DNA of 5,906 nt from an uncultured Flavobacteriales bacterium (lineage in GTDB: Bacteria > Bacteroidota > Bacteroidia > Flavobacteriales_E > Vicingaceae), in the NCBI GenBank assembly GCA_937925525.1, contig CALALS010000028.1, positions 1-5,906 of the forward strand, given 5' to 3'. The translations under genes were made by a program, and so were the position numbers. Shown piece by piece: positions 1-5,491 of this stretch. Each line of letters begins with the position of its first letter. Within the stretch, counting starts at the first letter, position 1. A model generated the notes under the pieces. It saw only the letters and a list, made by a program, of their open reading frames with translations, did not search any database and was not told where the DNA came from.

Positions 1-1
1 T

Positions 2-253
2 GCGGAACCAATGACATCCGAAGTGATTATGAATTAAGTAGGCGAAAAAAATCAGGAGATGATGAGTGCCATTAATGCTGCTATTTGGAGTGGTAGCTGG
101 TGGTTTAGCTCTACCATGTTTGAATATTTCCGGTCTGTTGAAATGCCGTATTATCAAATCTTTTACATTACGGCAGGTTTATATATGCTTGGAGTAGTTT
201 GGTACTATTTTATTATTGTAGCGTATGAGAAGCAGTTGGCTTTGAGTGAGTAA
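2..253 (+). pseudogene. C-terminal remnant of an MFS-type membrane transporter, with an in-frame stop
   Basis: Frame 2 is open from the window edge except for a TAA at 35-37, and ends at a TAA at 251-253. The part after the stop carries two hydrophobic segments: one around 80-125 containing AAIWSGSWWF, and one around 150-230 containing IFYITAGLYMLGVVWYYF. A short charged tail follows. This is how the last two helices of a 12-helix major-facilitator transporter look. The residues before the TAA (SEVIMN) and after it (VGEKNQEMMSAI) read as one continuous helix-loop segment, so the stop probably interrupts an older longer gene. A separate 64-residue protein starting at ATG 59 is possible but unlikely: the purine-rich AGGAG abuts the ATG with no spacing, and the product would be a fragment. 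The substrate cannot be inferred. The family call is moderate because most of the gene lies outside the window. Confidence 0.5.
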
Positions 254-325
254 AGAAAAAAAGTTAACAAGTTAAATGGTTGAGAAAGTGAATGGTATAT
301 TTATACTCAACATACAAGACCAGAT

Positions 326-403
326 TGTCATATCCATTCGCCTTAGGCGAAGAGACATCTAATTTAAGGAGCATAGAGATTTCTCCTTTCAGTCGAAATG
401 ACA
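326..403. repeat. Palindromic intergenic repeat (two hairpins inside a TGTCAT/ATGACA frame)
   Basis: The outer ends TGTCAT (326-331) and ATGACA (398-403) are inverted copies. Inside lie a perfect hairpin, TTCGCC (337-342) with loop TTA and GGCGAA (346-351), and a second inverted pair, AAGGAG (366-371) with CTCCTT (383-388). Read on the minus strand, the GAGAAATCTC and TCATTTCGAC words resemble a dispersed non-coding repeat common in Bacteroidota intergenic regions; that comparison is from memory. It sits between two convergent genes. No T-run follows either hairpin, so it is not a classical intrinsic terminator. Confidence 0.6.
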
Positions 404-418
404 TTAAAAGCAATGATG

Positions 419-491
419 AATTAAGAATTAATAACCAATCACCAGTTACTAATCACTAATTATCCATTAATTCATTATTACATTAGCTAAT
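419..491. repeat. AT-rich low-complexity stretch with degenerate TAATTA/ACTAAT words
   Basis: This non-coding stretch just beyond the pyrD stop is made of loosely repeated words such as AATTAAGAATTAAT, TTACTAATCACTAATTA and CATTAATTCATTATTA. It ends in a 10-bp palindrome, ATTAGCTAAT (482-491). Units are imperfect and no fixed period is clear, so it is better described as low-complexity spacer than as a defined tandem repeat. Confidence 0.3.
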
Positions 492-497
492 TAACTA

Positions 498-1517
498 TTA
501 CACACACCTCTTCACCAAGCTTGGGCCTTCGTAAATAAAGCCCGTATAAAGCTGCACCAAAGAAGCACCCGCTTTAATTTTCGCCTCTGCATCTTGCTTT
601 GAGTGAATTCCACCTACACCGATGATAGAAATACTTCCGTTAGACTTTTGAGTAATATATTCAATTACTTGTGTGGATTTTGAAGCAACAGGTTTTCCGC
701 TTAAACCACCGTTTCCAATGGATTCTACCACAGTTTTTGGAGTGGTTAAACCATCACGGGAAATAGTGGTGTTGGTAGCAATTAAACCCGCTATTTTGGT
801 AGTACCTACAATTTCAATAATATCATCTAATTGCTCTTGCGTAAGGTCCGGAGCAATTTTCAATAAGATTGGTTTAGGGTTTGGTTTAGCTTTGTTTAAC
901 TCCTGTAATTTAGAAAGCAAAGCCGTTAGCGGTGCTTTGTCTTGCAACTCACGTAAACCCGGAGTATTGGGCGAACTCACATTTACCACAAAATAGTTGA
1001 CCACTTCAAACAATTTCTCAAAACAATAGATGTAATCATCTACCGCATTTTCGTTGGGCGTAACTTTGTTTTTACCGATGTTTCCGCCAATGATAAAATG
1101 AGGATGCGTTTTTCGGAAAGCCTTAATGCGCTCTACCGCTGCATCTACGCCTTCATTGTTAAAACCCATTCGGTTGATGATGGCTTCATCTTTAGGTAAA
1201 CGGAACAGCCTTGGCTTGGGATTACCGTCTTGTGGTTTGGGAGTAACCGTACCAATTTCTATAAAGCCAAAACCAATGGTAGAAAGCTCATTTAAAAACT
1301 TAGCATCTTTATCAAAACCGGCAGCCAAGCCCACTTGATTGGGAAAACTTAAACCAAACACATTTACCGGCTTTGCATTTTTGGGGCGATACATAGCACC
1401 GAAAAGTGCTTTCATGCCCGGAATAACAAACAATGCTTTTAACACCCAAAACGTAAGGCAATGCGCCTTTTCCGGCTGAAACAAAAACAAAAAGGGTTTG
1501 ATAAAAACTTTGTACAT
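498..1517 (-). CDS. pyrD: Dihydroorotate dehydrogenase (quinone), class 2
   Basis: This enzyme oxidises dihydroorotate to orotate in de novo pyrimidine synthesis and passes electrons through FMN to membrane quinone. The 339-residue length fits class 2. The first 45 residues form the short amphipathic N-terminal region that docks on the inner membrane, including the family-typical QPEKAH. FMN-site signatures are visible: AAGFDKDA (65-72, K70), the MGFNNEG loop (117-123), LLKIAPDL (218-225, K220), IATNTT (246-251) and IGVGGI (299-304). VNVSSPNTPGLR (178-189) supplies the catalytic Ser (second Ser, S182), which marks class 2 rather than the Cys-using class 1. The ATG at 1517 matches the family N-terminus. 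The C-terminus stops at LVKRCV with tandem TAA/TAG stops, a few residues shorter than many homologues. It is transcribed away from the CBASS module from its own promoter at 1525-1555. Confidence 0.96.
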   Translation of the reverse strand: MYKVFIKPFLFLFQPEKAHCLTFWVLKALFVIPGMKALFGAMYRPKNAKPVNVFGLSFPNQVGLAAGFDKDAKFLNELSTIGFGFIEIGTVTPKPQDGNPKPRLFRLPKDEAIINRMGFNNEGVDAAVERIKAFRKTHPHFIIGGNIGKNKVTPNENAVDDYIYCFEKLFEVVNYFVVNVSSPNTPGLRELQDKAPLTALLSKLQELNKAKPNPKPILLKIAPDLTQEQLDDIIEIVGTTKIAGLIATNTTISRDGLTTPKTVVESIGNGGLSGKPVASKSTQVIEYITQKSNGSISIIGVGGIHSKQDAEAKIKAGASLVQLYTGFIYEGPSLVKRCV

Positions 1518-1524
1518 GCGCCCA

Positions 1525-1555
1525 CAAAATTAGATTAATTCTGATGTTGGACAAA
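1525..1555 (-). promoter_or_regulatory. Bacteroidota-type promoter of pyrD
   Basis: On the minus strand TTTG (1552-1555) is followed by 19 bases and then TAATTTTG (1525-1532). This fits the Bacteroidota housekeeping sigma consensus, TTTG/TTG about 19 bp before TAnnTTTG. Only 7 bases (TGGGCGC) separate it from the pyrD ATG, so the transcript should start within a few bases of the start codon and have almost no leader. No Shine-Dalgarno sequence is visible. Confidence 0.7.
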
Positions 1556-1573
1556 GGATGTTGTTTTTTGAGA

Positions 1574-1638
1574 TTCGGTAACGGTTTGGCTATGCGCAGT
1601 GTCCCGAAGGGCATTGCGTATAGGTTTTGTTAGCAACT
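1574..1638 (+). repeat. attC-like palindromic element, copy 1 (left boundary of the CBASS module)
   Basis: The ends are TTCGGTAAC (1574-1582) and GTTAGCAACT (1629-1638), and the TAAC/GTTA cores are complementary. Between them is a long hairpin: 1590-1605 pairs with 1609-1623 around a GAA loop, giving 15 pairs (two of them G-T) with a single bulged T at 1602. Copy 2 at 3501-3557 has the same end words on the opposite strand but an unrelated stem. Conservation of ends and fold rather than stem sequence, plus the bulged base, recalls integron attC sites. The cores do not match the classical RYYYAAC/GTTRRRY rule exactly. It ends 5 bp before the phospholipase stop codon. Confidence 0.6.
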
Positions 1639-1643
1639 GTTTT

Positions 1644-2570
1644 TTATTTCAATCTCAGTAGTTTAATTATTTCCTTTTCATACTTGGCGTAAGAAGAGCG
1701 ACCTAGTTGTATCATTTTGTTCAGTTTTTTTAAATCAGTTTCAAACATATTGGTGCCATGCTGTGGTTCAGGAAATGAGTCACTGATTCTTAGCATATCT
1801 AGTTCAGGAAAGAGCAATTTGGCGACAAGTGTATTGCTATTGGTGTTTGCGGTCAACACTCGTTCAATAAATTGAAAGAAGCCAAACTTCTTTAAGATTT
1901 TGGAACGAAGGCCTGAAGACTTTTCTATGTACTGACCAACACCAACATTTAGAAGATGAATATTTGATTCTTTATATCCTAAAGCCTTGTAAGCATCTAC
2001 CATAGAATAGAGTGTAGAGTTATTGGCAATAAAACCACCGTCAACTACTTCAATCTCTCCATGGTTATCTGTATTGATTTTCATTTTATTGAAAAATGGA
2101 TATGCGGCAGATGAGCATCTCACAGCTGTTTCTATTGTGCAGTCAAACCCCGCTTTGAAAGATTGTTTCATGCCGTGTGCTTGATCAATGTTAGTCTTGA
2201 AAATTAAGGGCATTTGTGTCTCAAAATTCAATGCTACAATACCAATATTCGTTTTGAAGGAGTCAAATTTTTTATCGCCAAAGACCTTTTTGGCTTGTTT
2301 TTCCATGGCTTCACTTTTTCCTGCTCTTGAGCTTTTCCCCATGATTTCAGGAATGAGTTTAAGGTAAAGCTCTTCAATCTCATTAATGCGATATCCCAAC
2401 CCAATTAAAGCGGCAATAATTGAACCTGTACTTGTCCCAAAAATCAACCCAAAATGCTCACAGAGAGGACTGCCTAATTTTAATTCAAGCTCTTTTAATA
2501 CACCGAGAGTATAGACCCCTTTTGAGCCGCCACCATCTAAGACCAATACGTTAAGTTGAGCATCTTCCAT
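1644..2570 (-). CDS. capE: Patatin-like phospholipase, CBASS effector (CapE/CapV type)
   Basis: The 308-residue protein is a soluble patatin-fold lipase. The oxyanion glycine loop is LDGGGSKG (11-18), the nucleophile elbow is FGTSTGS (44-50, Ser47 in GxSxG), and the second dyad residue is Asp177 in VVDGG. All catalytic elements are therefore present, and no signal peptide or membrane helix is seen. Lying directly behind a CD-NTase, it fits the CBASS effectors that degrade membrane phospholipids once they bind the cyclic nucleotide. CapV responds to cGAMP and CapE to uridine-containing signals; CapE is inferred here from the CdnE-type partner. The ATG at 2570 is chosen because it overlaps the cyclase stop as TAATG, implying translational coupling. 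A TTG five codons upstream (2585) is the alternative. The stop lies next to the palindrome at 1574-1638. Lipase fold is near certain; the defence role rests on context. Confidence 0.88.
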   Translation of the reverse strand: MEDAQLNVLVLDGGGSKGVYTLGVLKELELKLGSPLCEHFGLIFGTSTGSIIAALIGLGYRINEIEELYLKLIPEIMGKSSRAGKSEAMEKQAKKVFGDKKFDSFKTNIGIVALNFETQMPLIFKTNIDQAHGMKQSFKAGFDCTIETAVRCSSAAYPFFNKMKINTDNHGEIEVVDGGFIANNSTLYSMVDAYKALGYKESNIHLLNVGVGQYIEKSSGLRSKILKKFGFFQFIERVLTANTNSNTLVAKLLFPELDMLRISDSFPEPQHGTNMFETDLKKLNKMIQLGRSSYAKYEKEIIKLLRLK

Positions 2571-3487
2571 TAGTATTCTTCCCAAAACTTAATTAGTTGA
2601 TTCACGAAAGTCGTTGCATCCCCAATATTCCATTGTTGGTCTTCAGGGCCAAAAAGCTTTCGTTGCTCATTTTGAACTAAGTAATTTGCCATCGTTCCAT
2701 TCTTCAAATCTGTACTGAACTGATTGATGATGGAAACTGCAATTTCTTGATATGTGTTAAATCTAAAATTCGAGTTTTTAGAATTATAAATTAAACACTC
2801 AAGGAACTATGAAGGCGCGAGTTCTTTGGATATGTAGCCTTTGTCTATCATCGATGCTTTCATGTTTTTTAACACTCTAACTGTAGGTTTAAAATTGCCA
2901 TTTGTATTTTCTTGGCGGTTCTTTATACTGCCATTTTTTAAGTGAACCTTTGGATAATTTATGATTGTTTTTTGAGGAACATCATGTTCTGTTTTGAAAA
3001 TAATTACTTCTATATAGTCTGACTTATTTAATGAAGAATAGGAATTGTATTTTCTGTACGGATTACACACAACTACATCACAATCGAGTCTACTACTTCC
3101 ATCGCCTTTCACAAATATAGCTTTGTTGCCAACTTCCACATTGTTGCCATAACACTCTTTTAATTGTTCTATAACTGCTTTTTTAAAAGAAGCTAATGAA
3201 TATTTAGCATCATCATAGTCAGAATCAAATTGTCTTTTTTGCTCTTGTGAGAGTGCTGACAAGTTCTTTGAAAATATGGAGCGAAACTCAACGACTAAAT
3301 CTACATCACTGTTCCCATAAATATTTGTGTAATTTGGATAGGAGCCTTGCAAATAAGTAACATAGTTTACATCTGCATTCCAATTAACTCTTTTAATGCA
3401 ATTTTCAACACTTTTGTGAGTAGCTGCCGAAGACTGAACAGCCCCTTGATTTGACCATGTTTGTAATTGTCTTTCTGGTATTGCCAT
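2570..3487 (-). pseudogene. cdnE: CD-NTase (CdnE type) cyclic oligonucleotide synthase, interrupted by an in-frame amber codon
   Basis: The 226 residues before the stop match CD-NTases: N-terminus MAIPERQLQTWSNQGAV, nucleotidyltransferase signature LQGSY (46-50), Mg-binding Asp61/Asp63 in NSDVDLVVEF, and third acidic residue Asp137 in LDCDVVVC. INYPKVH (176-182) and FKPTVRVLKNMK (199-210) follow. TAG at 2807-2809 comes after ELAPS. The same frame then continues with FLECLIYN and 78 codons in all, ending IKFWEEY and TAA at 2570-2572. Without the TAG the protein is 305 residues, a normal family length. From memory, relatives such as Rhodothermus CdnE read LAPSYFLECLLYN here, so the TAG replaces a Tyr codon by one base change. 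The truncated form keeps the catalytic residues but loses the C-terminal helical part. Family assignment is strong. Whether the gene is dead, suppressed or mis-sequenced cannot be decided here. Confidence 0.9.
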
Positions 3488-3500
3488 GTTTGTCTTAAAT

Positions 3501-3557
3501 AGTTGCTAACAAAAAAGCTAAAAGTTGTTTTAATTACTTTTAGCATTAGTTACCGAA
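3501..3557 (-). repeat. attC-like palindromic element, copy 2 (right boundary of the CBASS module)
   Basis: Read on the minus strand it runs from TTCGGTAAC (3557-3549) to GTTAGCAACT (3510-3501), the same end words as copy 1. Between them is a perfect 9-bp stem, GCTAAAAGT/ACTTTTAGC (3517-3525 with 3536-3544), around a 10-base loop. The stem sequence is unrelated to that of copy 1. The two copies are inverted, with GTTAGCAACT facing inward on both sides. It lies 13 bp upstream of the cdnE start codon, so it must hold or border that gene's promoter. I see no clear -33/-7 pair for cdnE. Confidence 0.6.
3511..3544 (-). terminator. Possible intrinsic terminator behind the helicase, inside palindrome copy 2
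   Basis: On the minus strand the 9-bp stem GCTAAAAGT/ACTTTTAGC is followed at once by six T residues (3516-3511). That could end transcripts arriving from the helicase before they reach cdnE. The stem is AU-rich and the loop is 10 bases, so it would be weak. The same bases are also explained by the palindromic element. Confidence 0.4.
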
Positions 3558-3596
3558 GTTATTTAATTTTAGATAAATCATAAAATTTTTAACTCC

Positions 3597-3659
3597 TTAA
3601 TTATTCACATTCTCCAAACCTGTAAACGTATTATAATCAATATACTCCGTTACTTTTTT
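3597..3659 (-). pseudogene. Orphan 3' fragment of an XRE-regulator gene (63-bp duplicate)
   Basis: These 63 bases are about 83% identical to 5006-5068, the 3' end of the XRE gene, in the same orientation. The frame encodes KKVTEYIDYNTFTGLENVNN and then TAA, against KKVTVYFDNNTFTDLENMDN and TAA in the intact gene (14 of 20 residues identical). There is no HTH domain or start codon ahead of it. Its first ten bases (AAAAAAGTAA) overlap, in another frame, the last Lys codons and stop of the helicase. It is most simply the remnant of a former paralogue or of a local duplication. Confidence 0.7.
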
Positions 3660-4912
3660 CGGAAACCCTTTTTTTGGTTGCTCTTGTTCTTCTTTCTATT
3701 GGCAAAGTGCTCTTGCTTACGCTTCTGTTTTTCTCTTTCAAACGCTTTCTTCTCCGCTTGATTCATAGGCCTATCGGTTTGAGGATAGGGGTTATCTCTT
3801 ACCAATTGAATTTTTTGATTGATTAGTTTTTCAATGTCTCTCACATAAGCATTCTCTTCAGGCTCACAGATGGATATGGAAACACCTTCTTCACCGGCAC
3901 GCCCACAACGGCCAATCCTGTGTACATACGTTTCAGGTTCATTGGGAATATCATAATTGACAACATATCTCAATTTGTCAATATCAATGCCCCTTGCTGC
4001 AATATCAGTAGCCACCAACACTCTAATTTTACCTTCTTTAAAATCTGTCAATGCTTTTTGGCGTTGGTTTTGGCTTCTGTCGCCATGTATGGCAGCACAT
4101 TTTATTTTTTTTCTTTCAAGATTACGGGCAATTTTATTTGCACCATGTTTAGTTCGTGAGAAAAGTAACACCTGTTCAAGCTTTGGGTTTTTCAAAATAT
4201 GCAAGAGCAAATCTGTTTTGCTACTTTTATTGGTGGTGTACAAAAACTGTTTGACTGTCTCTGCTGTAGAAGAAACAGGGTTTACGGTAACTTTCTTAGG
4301 GTTGATTAAAATATCATTCGACAGCGATATAATATTATCAGGCATTGTAGCAGAAAAAAACAAGGATTGCTTTTTCTTAGGTAATTTGGTAAGAATCTTT
4401 TTAATATCGTGAATAAAACCCATATCAAGCATACGGTCTGCTTCATCCAACACAAAATACTTAATCTCTTGCAATGAAATATAGCCTTGGTTCATCAAAT
4501 CGAGCAAGCGGCCAGGGGTTGCCACCAAAACATCCACACCTTGTTTAAGTTCATCTGTTTGCGCACCTTGTTTTACTCCTCCATAAATCACCGCATTTTT
4601 AATGTTGGTGTATTTGGCATAAGTGCTTATACTTTCACCTATTTGTATTGCAAGCTCTCGGGTAGGGGTAACAATAAGTGACAAGGTTTTCCTTTTACCA
4701 TTAAGGTTTCTTTGATCAACAAGTAAGTGCTGAATAATGGGAATTGCAAAAGCTGCTGTTTTTCCTGTTCCCGTCTGTGCACTTCCCAAAACATCGCTTC
4801 CGGCTAAGACAAGTGGAATGGCTTTAGCTTGAATAGAGGTAGGTTCAGTATAATTTTCATCCTTCAGTGCTTTTAATATAGAGGGATTTAAGTTTAAATC
4901 TTCAAATTTCAT
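3650..4912 (-). CDS. rhlE: DEAD-box ATP-dependent RNA helicase, RhlE type
   Basis: This is a cytoplasmic RNA helicase that uses ATP to unwind short RNA duplexes in ribosome assembly or RNA turnover. All core motifs are present in order over 420 residues: Q motif (FEDLNL with EPTSIQ, 3-28), motif I AQTGTGKT (45-52), Ia PTRELA (83-88), Ib TPGRLLD (132-138), II DEAD (156-159), III SAT (187-189), IV LLFSRT (249-254), V ATDIAARGID (301-310) and VI HRIGRCGRAG (331-340). The tail from about 387 is rich in Lys/Arg, as in RhlE proteins, and probably adds RNA affinity. The ATG at 4912 (MKFEDL) is chosen because the family begins there; an upstream TTG at 4957 would add 15 atypical residues. It lies 93 bp behind the XRE gene on the same strand, possibly co-transcribed. 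The final codons overlap the duplicated XRE fragment. Confidence 0.95.
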   Translation of the reverse strand: MKFEDLNLNPSILKALKDENYTEPTSIQAKAIPLVLAGSDVLGSAQTGTGKTAAFAIPIIQHLLVDQRNLNGKRKTLSLIVTPTRELAIQIGESISTYAKYTNIKNAVIYGGVKQGAQTDELKQGVDVLVATPGRLLDLMNQGYISLQEIKYFVLDEADRMLDMGFIHDIKKILTKLPKKKQSLFFSATMPDNIISLSNDILINPKKVTVNPVSSTAETVKQFLYTTNKSSKTDLLLHILKNPKLEQVLLFSRTKHGANKIARNLERKKIKCAAIHGDRSQNQRQKALTDFKEGKIRVLVATDIAARGIDIDKLRYVVNYDIPNEPETYVHRIGRCGRAGEEGVSISICEPEENAYVRDIEKLINQKIQLVRDNPYPQTDRPMNQAEKKAFEREKQKRKQEHFANRKKNKSNQKKGFRKK

Positions 4913-5005
4913 TTTTTCGTTTTGTATAGATAAGCCAAAGGAATACTTCTTTAGCAATAGCCACCTAAGTTAGTATGTTTTCAGAGATAAAAGAAAATAG
5001 TGTGA

Positions 5006-5068
5006 TTAATTGTCCATATTCTCTAAATCCGTAAACGTATTATTATCAAAATATACGGTTACTTTTTT
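5006..5068 (-). repeat. Parent copy of the 63-bp direct repeat flanking the helicase gene
   Basis: This is the 3' end of the XRE gene, with the matching copy at 3597-3659 in the same orientation. The longest exact blocks are AATACGTTTAC and AAAAAAGTAAC (minus strand). The two copies flank the whole helicase gene and are 1.4 kb apart, so recombination between them would delete the helicase. Confidence 0.7.
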
Positions 5069-5329
5069 CACTTTCAGTGGTTCATTTACAATTTGCTCAA
5101 CCACTTTAGTTTCACTATTTGGATTTTGCTTTCCGGAAATTAACCAATACACATCCACCTCAGGATACCTGAAAATAAGTCGCTCAAAAAACTCAAAACC
5201 GGGTTTATTTCGTCCCGAAAGCAGGTGAGAAATTCCTGAACGTTGCACCCCAATTTGGTTTGAAAATTCGGTGACGTTCAAACCCAAATCATCTATTATT
5301 TTTTGTAATCTGTCCGAAAAGCTATTCAT
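5006..5329 (-). CDS. Small XRE-family helix-turn-helix regulator
   Basis: The protein has 107 residues. Residues 5-58 form a Cro/C1-type HTH: FSDRLQKIIDDLGLN, then TEFSNQIGVQRSGISHLLSG with the recognition helix in QRSGISHLLSGR (29-40), then the fifth helix up to YPEVDVYWLISGK. A flexible linker (68-86) leads to a short strand-like C-terminus, KKVTVYFDNNTFTDLE (88-103). That tail matches many small Bacteroidota XRE proteins of this length, from memory of the family. Such proteins are usually local or autoregulatory repressors; the target here is unknown. The palindrome at 5411-5426, about 80 bp upstream of its ATG, is a candidate operator. The gene precedes the helicase on the same strand. 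The ATG at 5329 fits the family start; no Shine-Dalgarno sequence is seen, which is usual in this phylum. Confidence 0.88.
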   Translation of the reverse strand: MNSFSDRLQKIIDDLGLNVTEFSNQIGVQRSGISHLLSGRNKPGFEFFERLIFRYPEVDVYWLISGKQNPNSETKVVEQIVNEPLKVKKVTVYFDNNTFTDLENMDN

Positions 5330-5410
5330 TAACTTATACTTTAATTAAGAAAACATAACTAATTGATATTTAAAATTATAAAATCAATCATATTATAAAT
5401 CACTTGATTT

Positions 5411-5426
5411 TGTTACAAATGTAACA
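5411..5426. promoter_or_regulatory. Operator-like palindrome TGTTACA-AA-TGTAACA
   Basis: Two perfect 7-bp inverted arms are separated by AA, in the divergent region between the XRE gene and the DtxR-type gene. The surroundings are very AT-rich and no gene overlaps it. Size and symmetry suit a dimeric HTH protein, the XRE product being the nearest candidate. The regulator is inferred from position only. A shorter perfect palindrome, TACAATTGTA, lies at 5467-5476. Confidence 0.5.
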
Positions 5427-5491
5427 TTTTATTTCTTATAGTTTGTTTTTCAGGGCTTTAAAATGATACAATTGTAAATTTATGGATTTCA

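Noticed and set aside
1312..1614. 100-residue minus-strand ORF overlapping the start of pyrD and palindrome copy 1
   Set aside because: It lies in another frame of well-supported pyrD and runs through a hairpin element, with no family features.
2585..2585. TTG start for the phospholipase adding MGRIL
   Set aside because: The ATG at 2570 overlaps the cyclase stop and starts close to the patatin core, so it is the better start.
2570..2806. Separate small gene between the phospholipase and the cyclase
   Set aside because: The sequence is in the same frame as the cyclase and matches the CdnE C-terminus (FLECLIYN), so it is the interrupted 3' part of that gene.
2807..2809. Reassigned genetic code (stop read as Tyr)
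   Set aside because: The transporter lesion is TAA, which clearly terminates the other genes, and Tyr is encoded normally by TAT/TAC throughout; a single TAG does not support recoding.
3546..3581. An 11-codon minus-strand ORF (MIYLKLNNFGN) with a GGAG about 13 bases upstream, ending inside palindrome copy 2
   Set aside because: Too short to judge, spacing to GGAG is long, and its stop is created by the conserved palindrome end; probably chance.
3957..4412. 151-residue plus-strand ORF opposite the helicase
   Set aside because: Antisense shadow of conserved helicase motifs; its Cys/Phe/Leu-rich composition is what the complement of that gene would give.
4913..4985. Promoter for the helicase around TATTCCTTTG
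   Set aside because: The spacing inside the -7 element is wrong (four bases instead of two) and no -33 element lies at the right distance.
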